Positions 27,975 to 36,369 are shown, counted from the stretch's first letter. The stretch: DNA of 64,000 bases from Amycolatopsis sp. WQ 127309 (GCF_023023025.1 NZ_CP095481.1:5655001-5719000), one strand, 5' to 3'. Made by a program: numbers and translations. The notes: generated by a model not told the origin, from the letters alone.

Positions 27975-29231
27975 ATGACCAGCCAAGAAGCGCTGAACGA
28001 CGACCAGCTGGAGAGGGCCTGGGTCGGCGGTGAGCCGCCCAAGCTCGACTCGACCGTGACGCTCGTCGACTACGACCCGGAGTGGCCGAAGGCCTTCGAA
28101 CGCGAGGCCGAGCGGATCCGCGGTGCCCTGGGGGAGCAGGTGCTCGCCCTGGAGCACGTCGGGTCGACGTCGGTGCCCGGCCTGTGCGCCAAGCCGTGCG
28201 TCGACATCTACCTCGAGGTGCCGGACTCCGACGACGAGAGTTTCTACGTCCCGGCGCTCGAAGGCGCGGGCTACCGGCTCGTCATCCGCGAGCCGGACTG
28301 GGAGAAGCACCGCTGCTTCAAGGGCCCGGACACGAACGTCAACCTGCACACGTACTCGCCGGGCAACGGCCAGGCGGCGCGCTACCGGCTCTTCCGCGAC
28401 CGCCTGCGGTCGCACCCGGAAGAGCTGGAGCTCTACGCCGCGAAGAAGCGCGAGCTGGCCGCGCGGGAGTGGAAGTACGTCCAGAACTACGCCGACGCCA
28501 AGACCGAGGTGGTCGAGGAGATCCTCGGCCGCGCCCGCGCCGAGCAGTACGACGACTACAGCGAGGCCTACGCCGAGCACGCCGGGAAGTCCGTCACCAA
28601 CGCCCTCTACGACCGGCCCGCGATCGTGGAGCTGGCCGGGGACGTCGAAGGCAAGCGCGTGCTGGACGTCGGCTGCGCGGCCGGGCACCTGAGCGCGCTG
28701 CTGGCCGAGCGGGGTGCCGACGTCGTGGGCGTCGACGCCAGCGCGGGCATGGTCGCCGTCGCGCGCCGGAAGTTCGGCGACGTCGCGCGGTTCGAGCACG
28801 CCGACGTCTCCCGGCCGCTCGACCTGGCGGACGGCTCGATCGACGTGATCACCGCGTCGCTCGTGCTGCACTACCTGAAGGACTGGGACGCCACCCTGGC
28901 CGAGTTCCGCCGGGTCCTGAAGCCCGGGGGCGCGCTGGTGTTCTCGGTGCACCACCCCGGCGAGGACTGGCACTGGTTCGACAAGGAGAACTACTTCGAG
29001 GTCGAGCTGCTCGAAGACGACTTCGGGCTCGGCGGGCGGCCGCACCCGGTCCGGTTCTACCGGCGGCCGCTGAGCTGGGTGTTCGGCGCGGTCCGCGACG
29101 CCGGGTTCGCCGTCGACCGGCTGGTCGAGCCGATGCCGGTGCCCGAGGCCGACGAAGCCGACCCGAAGTGGGCGAAGAACCTGCGGACCAAGCCGCGGTT
29201 CCTCTACTTCCGGGCGGTCAATCCCGCTTAG
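27975..29231 (+). CDS. GrpB-domain / SAM-dependent methyltransferase fusion
   Basis: 418 residues with two domains. Residues about 24-190 form a GrpB (UPF0157) domain of the nucleotidyltransferase fold: LVDYDPEWPKAFEREAERI, LEHVGSTSVPGLCAKPCVDI, and NLHTYSPGN. Residues about 205-400 form a class I methyltransferase: VLDVGCAAGHLSALLAERGA (motif I), DASAGM, ASLVLHYLKDW and LKPGGALVFSVHHPGE. ATG 27975 is preceded by AAGGGGG at a fitting distance. Each domain is usually encoded alone, so the joint product suggests that a nucleotidyl-type transfer and a methylation act on one substrate. That is inference. The 3' end overlaps the convergent TetR gene by 14 bp. Confidence 0.88.
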   Translation: MTSQEALNDDQLERAWVGGEPPKLDSTVTLVDYDPEWPKAFEREAERIRGALGEQVLALEHVGSTSVPGLCAKPCVDIYLEVPDSDDESFYVPALEGAGYRLVIREPDWEKHRCFKGPDTNVNLHTYSPGNGQAARYRLFRDRLRSHPEELELYAAKKRELAAREWKYVQNYADAKTEVVEEILGRARAEQYDDYSEAYAEHAGKSVTNALYDRPAIVELAGDVEGKRVLDVGCAAGHLSALLAERGADVVGVDASAGMVAVARRKFGDVARFEHADVSRPLDLADGSIDVITASLVLHYLKDWDATLAEFRRVLKPGGALVFSVHHPGEDWHWFDKENYFEVELLEDDFGLGGRPHPVRFYRRPLSWVFGAVRDAGFAVDRLVEPMPVPEADEADPKWAKNLRTKPRFLYFRAVNPA

Positions 29232-29901
29232 CCAGGTCCTGGATCAGGTCGACGATCTCCCGGCTGACGGGGCGGAACACCCGCAGCCGGGAGAGCGCGG
29301 CCAGCCGGGCGAGCAGCGGGACACTGCGCTCGACCAGCATCTTGCTGCGCTTCTCGCCGGCCGAGCGGTCGTGCACCCAGAAGAGCACCACGCCCATCTG
29401 GAACAACCAGAGCAGCTCGGGCAGCTGCGCCCGCAGCTCGGGGTCGAGCTTGACGTCGGAGCCGTCGACGACCTCGCGCATGAGCTCGATCGACGCGGTG
29501 CGGGCGGCCGAGGACTCCTCGCTGAACGGGCTCAGCGGGGACTCCGGGTCGGCCGCGTTGACGAAGAACTGCGTCCCGAAGCGGTGGTAGGGCTCGGCCA
29601 GCTCGAGCCAGCACAGCAGGACCGTCTTCAAGCGGTCGGCGAAGCGGGTCTCGTGCCCGAGCCGCGCGCGGGCGGCGTCGAGGTGCAGCCGCGCGATCTC
29701 GTCGTAGAACCCCTGGATCAGCTGTTCCTTCGAGGAGAAGTAGTAGTACGCGTTCCCGACCGAGACCCCGGCCTCGGCGGCGATCGCGCGCATCGTCGTG
29801 CGGTCGTACCCGTTCTCGGTGAACAACCGCATGGCGGTGGTGACGATCAGGGACCGCGTTTCCTCGCTCTTCGGCACGGTCTGCACGTTAGCGGCGGGCA
29901 C
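29218..29901 (-). CDS. TetR-family regulator
   Basis: 227 residues. DNA-binding domain: LIVTTAMRLFTENGYDRTTM then IAAEAGVSVGNAYYYFSSKE. The C-terminal domain, with WLELAEPYHRFGTQFF and PELLWLFQMGVVLFWVHDRS, matches the TetR subgroup next to small actinobacterial membrane proteins. It lies 1 bp downstream of a membrane protein gene on the same strand, and both are downstream of the twin palindromes at 30364-30411. Start 29901 (MPAANVQTVPKSEE) is the furthest plausible; GTG about 24 nt in is an alternative. Confidence 0.9.
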   Translation of the reverse strand: MPAANVQTVPKSEETRSLIVTTAMRLFTENGYDRTTMRAIAAEAGVSVGNAYYYFSSKEQLIQGFYDEIARLHLDAARARLGHETRFADRLKTVLLCWLELAEPYHRFGTQFFVNAADPESPLSPFSEESSAARTASIELMREVVDGSDVKLDPELRAQLPELLWLFQMGVVLFWVHDRSAGEKRSKMLVERSVPLLARLAALSRLRVFRPVSREIVDLIQDLAKRD

Positions 29902-29902
29902 G

Positions 29903-30349
29903 TCAGGGCGCGGGGAAGGGCGGGACCTGCGGGCCCGGCGCGCCGGGGTAGGGCACGGGCCGGCCGGCGAAGACCGGCTGCTGCGGTGCGGGAGCGGCCT
30001 TCGGGGCGAGGTGGCGGCGGCGGATGCCGTTGAACACCAGGACGTTGAACAGGTGCATCACGCCGAGCACGAGCGCGACGACACCGACCTTCACCGAGAC
30101 CACCTCGAACACCTGGCGGGCGGTGCCGACGTCGGCCCGGCTGGTCAGGAAGAGCGTCACGAAACCGAGGCTGATCAGGTAGAAGCCGACGACCAGCAGC
30201 TGGTTGACGGCGTTGGCCAGGCCGGGGCTGTCCTCGAAGACCTGGGTGAGGAAGGTGCGGCCGTGCTTGCTGAGCGTCCGGGCGACGAGCACCGTCAACG
30301 GGATGCTGATCAGCAGGTAGAGCGCGTAGGCGACAACGACGGGTTCCAT
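29903..30349 (-). CDS. Small integral membrane protein
   Basis: 148 residues with three or four hydrophobic segments: VVAYALYLLISIPLTVLVA (N-terminus), NQLLVVGFYLISLGFVTLFL, and VVSVKVGVVALVLGVMHLFN, followed by a Pro-rich cytoplasmic tail (QQPVFAGRPVPYPGAPGPQV). The ribosome binding site GGAGGG precedes the ATG. It shares its strand and probably its transcript with the TetR gene. Function unknown; the arrangement suggests a regulated envelope stress or transport component. Confidence 0.85.
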   Translation of the reverse strand: MEPVVVAYALYLLISIPLTVLVARTLSKHGRTFLTQVFEDSPGLANAVNQLLVVGFYLISLGFVTLFLTSRADVGTARQVFEVVSVKVGVVALVLGVMHLFNVLVFNGIRRRHLAPKAAPAPQQPVFAGRPVPYPGAPGPQVPPFPAP

Positions 30350-30363
30350 GGTCCCTCCAAGTT

Positions 30364-30377
30364 TTGAACGTGTTCAA
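30364..30377. promoter_or_regulatory. Palindromic operator 1 (TTGAACGTGTTCAA)
   Basis: Inverted repeat TTGAAC-GT-GTTCAA, 15 nt before the membrane protein start. Its near-identical partner lies 34 bp away, centre to centre. Probably bound by the TetR at 29218-29901. Confidence 0.65.
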
Positions 30378-30397
30378 GACAGACTGTAGGCCTTGTT

Positions 30398-30411
30398 TTG
30401 AACGCGTTCAA
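30398..30411. promoter_or_regulatory. Palindromic operator 2 (TTGAACGCGTTCAA)
   Basis: Perfect 14-bp palindrome TTGAACGCGTTCAA within the shared divergent region of the membrane protein and the hydroxyacid dehydrogenase. The flanks are also alike (TTTTGAAC..GTTCAAGA). Confidence 0.68.
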
Positions 30412-30462
30412 GAGAGCGGGGTCACGTCGGCCGGAAGGGCGGCGCCGGGCTACGGTGAGATC

Positions 30463-31392
30463 ATGCGGATCGCCATTCTCGACGACTACCAGAACGTCGC
30501 CCTCACCTTCGGGGACTGGGACTCACTGGGGGCCGACATCACGGTCTTCACCGAGCCGCTGGAAGACGTCGTCGAACAGTTGCAGGGGTTCGAAGCCGTC
30601 GTCGCGATGCGCGAGCGGACCCGGTTCACCGCCGAGGTCCTCGACCGGCTGCCCGACCTCAAGGTGCTCGTCAGCACCGGCAAGCGCAACGCCGCCATCG
30701 ACGTCGCGGCGGCGCGGCGCAACGGCGTCGTCGTGACGGCCACCGGGTACATCGGCGAGCCGACGGCCGAGCACACGTGGGCGCTGATCCTCGCGGCGTC
30801 GCGGAACCTGCCGCAGGAGTTCCGCTCCATGCGCGAAGGCGGCTGGCAGACGAGCGTCGGCACCATGCTGCACGGCAAGACGCTCGGTCTGCTGGGCCTC
30901 GGCCGGCTCGGCGCGGGCGCGGCGAAGATCGGGCAGGTCTTCGGGATGGAGACCATCGCCTGGAGCCAGAACCTGACGCCGGAGAAGGCCGAGCCGCACG
31001 GCGTCACCGCGGTGTCCAAAGAGGACCTGTTCGCCCGCTCGGACGTGCTGTCGATCCACCTCGTGCTCAGCGACCGCAGCCGCGGCCTGGTCGGGGCCGA
31101 GGAACTGGCGGCGATGAAGCCGGGGGCGCTGCTGGTGAACACCTCGCGCGGCCCGATCGTCGATGAGGCGGCGTTGCTGGACGCGTTGGGGCGCAAGACG
31201 ATCCGCGCGGCGATCGACGTCTACGACACCGAGCCGTTCCCGGCGGACCATCCACTGAGGACGCTCGAGAACGCGACGCTGACGCCGCACATCGGCTTCG
31301 TCACGCGGGAGGTCTACGAGATCTTCTACGGCGACGCGGTCGAGGACATCGCGGCCTACCAGGCGGGTTCCCCGATCCGCGTCATGGAGTAG
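30463..31392 (+). CDS. D-2-hydroxyacid dehydrogenase
   Basis: 309 residues, NAD-dependent. The nucleotide-binding motif is GLLGLGRLGAGAAKIG (about 144-159). The catalytic set is Arg in NTSRGPIVDEAALLDAL, Glu in VYDTEPFPADHPL and His in TPHIGFVT. The substrate region has STGKRNAAIDV and GEPTAEHTWALILAASRNL, as in phosphoglycerate/glyoxylate-type members. ATG 30463 was chosen over an open upstream frame that crosses the two palindromes. Substrate is not predictable. It may share control with the divergent membrane protein. Confidence 0.92.
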   Translation: MRIAILDDYQNVALTFGDWDSLGADITVFTEPLEDVVEQLQGFEAVVAMRERTRFTAEVLDRLPDLKVLVSTGKRNAAIDVAAARRNGVVVTATGYIGEPTAEHTWALILAASRNLPQEFRSMREGGWQTSVGTMLHGKTLGLLGLGRLGAGAAKIGQVFGMETIAWSQNLTPEKAEPHGVTAVSKEDLFARSDVLSIHLVLSDRSRGLVGAEELAAMKPGALLVNTSRGPIVDEAALLDALGRKTIRAAIDVYDTEPFPADHPLRTLENATLTPHIGFVTREVYEIFYGDAVEDIAAYQAGSPIRVME

Positions 31393-31395
31393 GGC

Positions 31396-31447
31396 GTGCG
31401 GCCCGCCGGGGCCCGAGGTCCCCGCACCGGCCCGGGCGGGCCCGCAC
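31396..31447. terminator. Imperfect hairpin after the hydroxyacid dehydrogenase
   Basis: GTGCGGCCCGCC (31396-31407) pairs with GGCGGGCCCGCAC (31435-31447) with one bulged base; the loop is itself GC-rich. It begins 4 nt after the stop codon. Confidence 0.5.
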
Positions 31448-31539
31448 CCCTAGATGACACCACCCGGCCCGCGCGCCGGGCAGGGCCGTTGGACCCTGCC
31501 CCGCGCGGCCATCCGGCTGAACGCGGCGCACAACCGGGT

Positions 31540-31581
31540 CGTGAGTGAGAAACAGGGTCCCAACCCGGTTTTCCGCTCACG
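31540..31581. terminator. Hairpin between convergent genes
   Basis: CGTGAGTGAGAAACAGGGT pairs with ACCCGGTTTTCCGCTCACG (about 15 of 19 positions, plus a G-U) around loop CCCA. It lies just beyond the stop of the minus-strand hydrolase (31591) and faces the dehydrogenase from the other side, so it may serve both. Confidence 0.6.
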
Positions 31582-31590
31582 ACCGCGGTG

Positions 31591-33078
31591 TCAGGGGAAC
31601 GGCACCGTGTCCGGGGCGCAGCTCGTCCCCACCGCCGGCACGGCCAGGTCCGCCAGGTACCGGACCACCGCCGCCGTCGCGCAGGCGCTGTGGACGTCCA
31701 GGGACGTGTGGCCGTAGCCGTCGACCACCAGGACCCGGCCGTCGCCCAGTTCGGCCGCCGTCGCCTGGGCGTTGTGCAGCGGGGTCGCCGGGTCGAACCG
31801 GTTGTTCAGCACCAGCACCGGGTTCTTGCGCGCCCGGTTCCACGGGCCGGTGTACCGGTCGGCGTCGTGCGCGGGCCAGTCGACGCACTGCGCCATCGAG
31901 AACACCGCGCCGAGCCCGAAGTACGGCTGCCGCTTGCTTTCGCTCGCCGCGAGCGCCGCGTAGCCGGCCGGGGCCGTGGGGTTGTCGCTGTCGACGCACT
32001 GGACGGCCAGGAAGCTCGGGGAGTGCGTCGGCACGTACGGGTCGAGCACCGGCGCGGCGGCTCCGGAGTCCGCCGGAAGCGCGGAAAGGGTCTCCGCCAG
32101 GCGTTTCCACCGGCCGGACTGGTACAACGCGCTGTCGATCGTCCGCATCAGCGAGGACACGCCCGGCCCGCGCGACGCGTGGGCGAAGACACCCGCGAAC
32201 TTCGCCTTCGGGTCGCCGCCGGAGAACGCGCACTTCGGCCCGGCCGCGGCGCACACCGTGAAGAACTGGTCCAGTTCCTGCTGCTGCGCGGTGGCGACGT
32301 CGGCCCGGACGTCGACCGGCTGCTGCTCCTGCCCCGGTTTCCCGGTGGCGTTCGCGACCAGGTCGAGCGTGCCGTCGAGGGTCATCGCCCGGACCTTGTC
32401 CGGGAACAGGTTCGCGTACGTGCCGCCGAGGTAGGTGCCGTAGGAGTAGCCGTAGAAGTTCAGCGCCGGATCGCCGACGGCTTGGCGCAGCAAGTCCATG
32501 TCCCGCGCCACGTTCGCCGTCGAGAGGTGGCTCAGCAGGTCGCCGGAACCGGCCGCGCACGCCTTCCCGGGCGCCGCGCCGGCCGCGAAGAAGCCGTCCG
32601 GCTGCCGCAGCGGCGACGGGATCGCCGGCGGGTGGTCCGCGCCGGGACAGCTGATCGGCGCCGACCCGCCGATCCCGCGCGGGTCGAAGCCCACCAGGTC
32701 GAACCGGGCGCGCAGCTCGTCGGGGTAGCGCGCGGCGAACCGCGTCAGCTCGCCGACGCCGTCGGTGCCCGGGCCGCCGAAGTTGAAGAACAGCGAGCCG
32801 ATCCGCCGGGCCGGGTCGCTCGCCGGGAGCCGGATCACCGAGAGCGTGATCGCCCGGCCCTTCGGCTCGCGGTAGCTCAGCGGCACGGCCGCGGGCGTGC
32901 ACTGGAAGCCGCCGCGGCACGGCGTCCAGCGCAGCGTGGGCACCGCGGCGCCGTTGGTGCCGAGCGCCGGGGGAGCGTCGGCCGTCGTCGATCGCGGCGT
33001 CGACGACGGGGCCGGCGCGGCTTCGGGGGCGCTGCAGGCGGCGAGCAGGAGCAGTGACGCGAGGAGAAGCCGTTTCAC
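31591..33078 (-). CDS. Secreted alpha/beta-hydrolase lipoprotein (S33/TAP-like tripeptidyl aminopeptidase)
   Basis: 495 residues. A lipoprotein signal KRLLLASLLLLAACS with lipobox Cys near residue 15 is followed by a Pro/Ser/Thr-rich linker and an alpha/beta-hydrolase domain. FFNFGGPGTDG forms the oxyanion region, GYSYGTYLGGTYA carries the nucleophile Ser, NNRFDPATPLHNA the Asp and DGYGHTSL the His. A C-terminal TAP-like segment is present with Cys residues that may form disulfides. GTG 33078 overlaps the stop of the upstream beta-lactamase-like gene by 4 nt; an earlier in-frame start at 33135 would place 19 Arg-rich residues before the signal. Probably an extracytoplasmic peptidase. Confidence 0.92.
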   Translation of the reverse strand: MKRLLLASLLLLAACSAPEAAPAPSSTPRSTTADAPPALGTNGAAVPTLRWTPCRGGFQCTPAAVPLSYREPKGRAITLSVIRLPASDPARRIGSLFFNFGGPGTDGVGELTRFAARYPDELRARFDLVGFDPRGIGGSAPISCPGADHPPAIPSPLRQPDGFFAAGAAPGKACAAGSGDLLSHLSTANVARDMDLLRQAVGDPALNFYGYSYGTYLGGTYANLFPDKVRAMTLDGTLDLVANATGKPGQEQQPVDVRADVATAQQQELDQFFTVCAAAGPKCAFSGGDPKAKFAGVFAHASRGPGVSSLMRTIDSALYQSGRWKRLAETLSALPADSGAAAPVLDPYVPTHSPSFLAVQCVDSDNPTAPAGYAALAASESKRQPYFGLGAVFSMAQCVDWPAHDADRYTGPWNRARKNPVLVLNNRFDPATPLHNAQATAAELGDGRVLVVDGYGHTSLDVHSACATAAVVRYLADLAVPAVGTSCAPDTVPFP

Positions 33079-33890
33079 GCGCCCAGGTCCGCCAGCACGG
33101 CGTCGGTGTAGCGCGGCCAGACGTCGGCGGCCCACGGCCCGAAGGCGCGGTCGGTCAGCGCGACGCAGGCCGCCCCGGCGTCCGGGTCGACCCAGAGGAA
33201 CGTGCCCGACTGCCCGAAGTGCCCGAAGGTCCGCGGCGAGCTGTTCGCGCCGGTCCAGTGCGGGCTCTTGTGGTCGCGGATCTCGAAGCCGAGGCCCCAG
33301 TCGTTGGGTTTCTGGTGGCCGAACCCGGGCAGCACACCGGAAAGGCCGGGGAAGACGACGTTCGTGGCTTCGGCCACGGTGGCCGGGTCGAGCAGCTTCG
33401 GCGCCTGCAGCTCGGCGGCGAACGCGACCAGGTCATCCACAGTGGACTCCGCGCCGGACGCGGGCGAGCCGTCGAGGGTGGTGCCGGTCATGCCGAGCGG
33501 CCCGAACAGGGCTTCGGCCTGGTACCGCGCGAACGGGATGCCGGAGTGCTCGGCCAGCGCGTCGGCCAGCTGCTCGAAACCGGCGTTGGAGTAGAGCCGG
33601 CGGGTGCCCGGCGCGGCCATCGCCTTGTGCGCGTCGAACGCGAGCCCGGAGGTGTGGGACAGCAGGTGCCGCACGGTCGAGCCCTCGGGGCCGGCCGGGG
33701 TGTCGAGCTCGACGACGCCCTCTTCGATCGCGATCAGCGCCGCGTAGGCGGTCAGCGGCTTGCTGACCGAGGCCAGCCGGAACTTCCGCGTGGTGTCGCC
33801 GTGGCGGCCGCGGACAGTACCGTCTGCGGTCACCACGGCCGTCGCGGCGTTGTCCACCGGCCACTCGTCGATCAGGCGCACGCTTTCCAT
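33075..33890 (-). CDS. Serine hydrolase, class C beta-lactamase-like
   Basis: 271 residues. Ser-x-x-Lys motif SVSK (about 41-44) with LTAYAALIAIEEG after it, the Tyr-x-Asn motif in RLYSNAGFEQLADAL (about 98), and HFGQSGTFLWVDPD, which replaces the KTG box. This is the penicillin-binding-protein/esterase superfamily (EstB, D-aminopeptidase, AmpC). No signal peptide is seen, so a cytoplasmic esterase or amidase is more likely than a beta-lactamase. Its 4-nt overlap with the TAP-like hydrolase suggests that the two act in sequence or on related compounds. Confidence 0.9.
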   Translation of the reverse strand: MESVRLIDEWPVDNAATAVVTADGTVRGRHGDTTRKFRLASVSKPLTAYAALIAIEEGVVELDTPAGPEGSTVRHLLSHTSGLAFDAHKAMAAPGTRRLYSNAGFEQLADALAEHSGIPFARYQAEALFGPLGMTGTTLDGSPASGAESTVDDLVAFAAELQAPKLLDPATVAEATNVVFPGLSGVLPGFGHQKPNDWGLGFEIRDHKSPHWTGANSSPRTFGHFGQSGTFLWVDPDAGAACVALTDRAFGPWAADVWPRYTDAVLADLGA

Positions 33891-33909
33891 GCGTCCACCC
33901 TACGAAACG

Positions 33910-33960
33910 CCGCGAAGGCCCCCGCACCGGTGTCGGGGACCGGTGCGGGGGCCTTCGCGG
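33910..33960 (-). terminator. Perfect 21-bp hairpin after the HPr gene
   Basis: The arm at 33910-33930 (CCGCGAAGGCCCCCGCACCG and one more G) is exactly complementary to 33940-33960, around a 9-nt loop. It lies 12 nt past the HPr stop on the minus strand and 20 bp before the next minus-strand gene, so it insulates the PTS operon from the hydrolases. Confidence 0.85.
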
Positions 33961-33971
33961 TGGTTGTCTCC

Positions 33972-34238
33972 TCAGGCGTCGAGGTCGGTGGCGACCAGCT
34001 GGGCGACCGCTTCCACGGCCTCCTCGGCGCCCTCGCCCTCGGCGCTGATGACGACCTCGTCACCGTATCCGGCGGCGAGTGTCATCAGGTTGAGCACGCT
34101 GCCGGCGGCCACCGGGGTTCCCCCGGCCTTGGCGATCTGCACCGCGACGGGCTGCGCCGCGGCCGCCTTCGCCACCAGCGCGGCCGGCCTGGCGTGCAGG
34201 CCCACCTTGCTCGCGACGGCGACGCGTTTCTCCGGCAT
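33972..34238 (-). CDS. ptsH: Phosphocarrier protein HPr
   Basis: 88 residues. Accepts phosphate from enzyme I on His15 (KVGLHARPAA, His at residue 15) and passes it to EIIA. The second conserved region reads AAGSVLNLMTLAAGYGDEV, with Ser47 in the place of the Bacillus regulatory serine. The start ATG 34238 has GAGAGGA upstream. Third gene of the minus-strand set gntR-EIIC-ptsH, with 38 bp separating it from EIIC. Enzyme I is not in the window. Confidence 0.96.
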   Translation of the reverse strand: MPEKRVAVASKVGLHARPAALVAKAAAAQPVAVQIAKAGGTPVAAGSVLNLMTLAAGYGDEVVISAEGEGAEEAVEAVAQLVATDLDA

Positions 34239-34276
34239 GTTCGTCCTCTCGCTACGGGGTTACGTCGTTCTCGATC

Positions 34277-35515
34277 TTACTTCGCGGCCGTCGCGTCGAG
34301 GTCGGCCTGGACGGCTTCGTCCTCGCGACCCGGCGTGCGCAGGTTCCACTTGGTGATCACGAAGCGGAACACCACGTAGTAGATCACCGCGTAGACGAGC
34401 CCGATCGGGATCAGCAGCCACGGCTTCTGCGCGGCCGGGGCGTTGAAGTTGAGCAGGTAGTCGATCGCGCCGGCGGAGAAGTTGAAGCTCTGGTGGATGC
34501 CCAGCGCGTTCGTGAGGGCCAGCGAGGTGCCGGTCATGACCGCGTGGAACAGGTACAGCGGCCACGCCACGAACATGAACGAGAACTCGATCGGCTCGGT
34601 GACACCGGTGAGGAACGAGGTCAGCGCGCCGGCGATCATCACACCGCCGACGACCTTCTTCTGCGCCGGACGGGCCGTCTGCCAGATGGCGAGGGCCGCG
34701 GCGGGCAGCGCGAACATGAAGATCGGGAAGAAGCCCGTGGTGAAGGCACCCGCCGACAGCTTGCCCGCGACGAAGTTGTTGATGTCGCCGCCGTCGAAGA
34801 TGAACCACACCGGCACGTTGAGCAGCTGGTGTAGACCGACCGGGATGAGCAGCCGGTTCAACGCGCCGTAGATGCCGCCACCCACGATCGGGGAAGCGGT
34901 GACCGCGTCACCGGCGGCCTGGATGCCCTGGTCGACCCAGTGGAAGACCAGACCGAAGATCACGCCGAGGATCACCATGACCAGCGCGGTGATGATCGGG
35001 ACGAACCGGCGGCCGCCGAAGAACGCCAAGTAGGCCGGCAGCTTGATGCGGTGATAACGCTGCCACAGCAACGCCGCCACGATGCCGACGACGACGCCGG
35101 CGAGTACGGAGTAGGGCCACTTGATCGGCGCGAGCTCGGTCGCACCGGCCTTGTAACCGGGGAGGTCGGCCAGCGGGGCGAACACCTGGATGACGGCGCT
35201 GAAGACGAAGAAGCCGACAACGGCGGCGACGGCGGTCGAGCCGTCACCCTTGCGGGCGAAGCCGACGGCGATGCCGACCGCGAACAGCAGGGGCAGCCAG
35301 TTGAACAGCGTGCCACCCGCGGCGCCCAGCACCGAGGCGACCTTGTTCCAGCCCAGGCCGTCCTTGCCGAGCATGTCGTCCTGCCCGAAACGCAGCAGGA
35401 TCCCTGCCGCCGGGAGCACGGCGATCGGGAGCATGAGGCTACGGCCGAAGCGCTGAAGACCGGCAAGACCGCTGCCGCTGCGCTTCGTCGCCCCTTCCGC
35501 GGTGGTGGAGCTCAT
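34277..35515 (-). CDS. PTS permease EIIC, glucose/N-acetylglucosamine type
   Basis: 412 residues, membrane channel subunit without attached B or A domains. About ten membrane helices; signature regions are FGRSLMLPIAVLPAAGILLR (N-terminus), LPAYLAFFGGRRFVPII, GGIYGALNRLLIPVGLHQLL, and GVTEPIEFSFMFVAWPLYLF with the conserved TEPIEF. This matches the NagE branch. ATG 35515 overlaps the stop of gntR by one base (TGATG) and has GGAGG 7 nt upstream. The separate EIIB at 36543 completes it. GlcNAc is the likely sugar given the DasR-like operator; glucose is the alternative. Confidence 0.94.
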   Translation of the reverse strand: MSSTTAEGATKRSGSGLAGLQRFGRSLMLPIAVLPAAGILLRFGQDDMLGKDGLGWNKVASVLGAAGGTLFNWLPLLFAVGIAVGFARKGDGSTAVAAVVGFFVFSAVIQVFAPLADLPGYKAGATELAPIKWPYSVLAGVVVGIVAALLWQRYHRIKLPAYLAFFGGRRFVPIITALVMVILGVIFGLVFHWVDQGIQAAGDAVTASPIVGGGIYGALNRLLIPVGLHQLLNVPVWFIFDGGDINNFVAGKLSAGAFTTGFFPIFMFALPAAALAIWQTARPAQKKVVGGVMIAGALTSFLTGVTEPIEFSFMFVAWPLYLFHAVMTGTSLALTNALGIHQSFNFSAGAIDYLLNFNAPAAQKPWLLIPIGLVYAVIYYVVFRFVITKWNLRTPGREDEAVQADLDATAAK

Positions 35516-36300
35516 CAGGAACCTCCATAGTGGGGTGGGGTACCGGATTCCGGGGTGTTCCGGTCCAACTGCATGGTCACCTGGTAGTGATCTCCCCGGT
35601 ACCAGGACGTGATGTCTTCGATCGGGTCGCCGTTCGCGCTGGAGACCCGGCGGAACACGAGCAGGGGACTGCCGGCGCGCATGCCGAGCAGCCGGGCCGT
35701 CTCGCGGTCCGCTCCTTCGGCCCAGACCGTCTGCCACGCCTGGTCGGGACGCACGTCGTACGTCTCGGCCAGCTGCGCGTAGAGCGACTGGGTCAGGTCG
35801 AGCTCGAGCAGGCCGGGAGCCCGGCCCGCGTGGTACCAGCCGCGTTCGACGGCGAGGGGTACGCCGTCGGCGTGGCGCAACCGCACGAGGTGGTGTGCGG
35901 TGGAGCCCTCGGCCAGGCCGAGGGCGTGCGCGGAGGCGGTGGGTGGGACCTCGGTGGCCGCGGAGACCACCTCGGTCGTCGGGGTCAGCCCCCGCCGCCG
36001 CATGTCGTCGGTGAACGACATCAGGTAGAGCTGCAGTTCCATCCGCCGGGCCGCGGTGAAGGTGCCCTTGCCGCGGACCCGGGCGAGCAGGCCCTCCTCG
36101 ACCAGCTTGCCGATCGCCGACCGGACCGTGAGCCGCGACACGCCGTAGCGCTGCGCCAGCTCGCGTTCCGACGGGATCGGCGCGCCCGGCGGGAGCTCGC
36201 GCTCCACCGTGCGGCGGAGGATCTCCCGCAGCTGGGCGTGCTTGGGCGTGGGCCCGTTGACGACCCGGTCGGGTGGCGGGACGTGCGCGGCCGCGCTCAT
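35515..36300 (-). CDS. GntR/HutC-family regulator, DasR-like
   Basis: 261 residues. N-terminal winged helix with PIPSERELAQRYGVSRLTVR and KLVEEGLLARVRGKGTF, then a UTRA effector domain (MELQLYLMSFTDDMRRRGLT through SWYRGDHYQVTMQL). The family includes DasR and NagR, which sense GlcN-6-P/GlcNAc-6-P. ATG 36300 was chosen as GAGGAGG lies 8 nt before it; a GTG at 36309 sits too close to that site. It is first in the minus-strand PTS operon and presumably acts at the palindrome 36373-36382. Sequence is divergent from Streptomyces DasR, so orthology is not claimed. Confidence 0.9.
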   Translation of the reverse strand: MSAAAHVPPPDRVVNGPTPKHAQLREILRRTVERELPPGAPIPSERELAQRYGVSRLTVRSAIGKLVEEGLLARVRGKGTFTAARRMELQLYLMSFTDDMRRRGLTPTTEVVSAATEVPPTASAHALGLAEGSTAHHLVRLRHADGVPLAVERGWYHAGRAPGLLELDLTQSLYAQLAETYDVRPDQAWQTVWAEGADRETARLLGMRAGSPLLVFRRVSSANGDPIEDITSWYRGDHYQVTMQLDRNTPESGTPPHYGGS

Positions 36301-36369
36301 CGGCGTCACCCTCCTCGTTCTCGGTCCCCGGGGACCGGTGCTCGCGTCCGGTCCGGAACATTGGTACGT

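Noticed and set aside
33075..33890. The beta-lactamase-like gene considered as an antibiotic-resistance gene
   Set aside because: No export signal and no KTG motif; the SxxK/YxN family is mostly esterases and peptidases.
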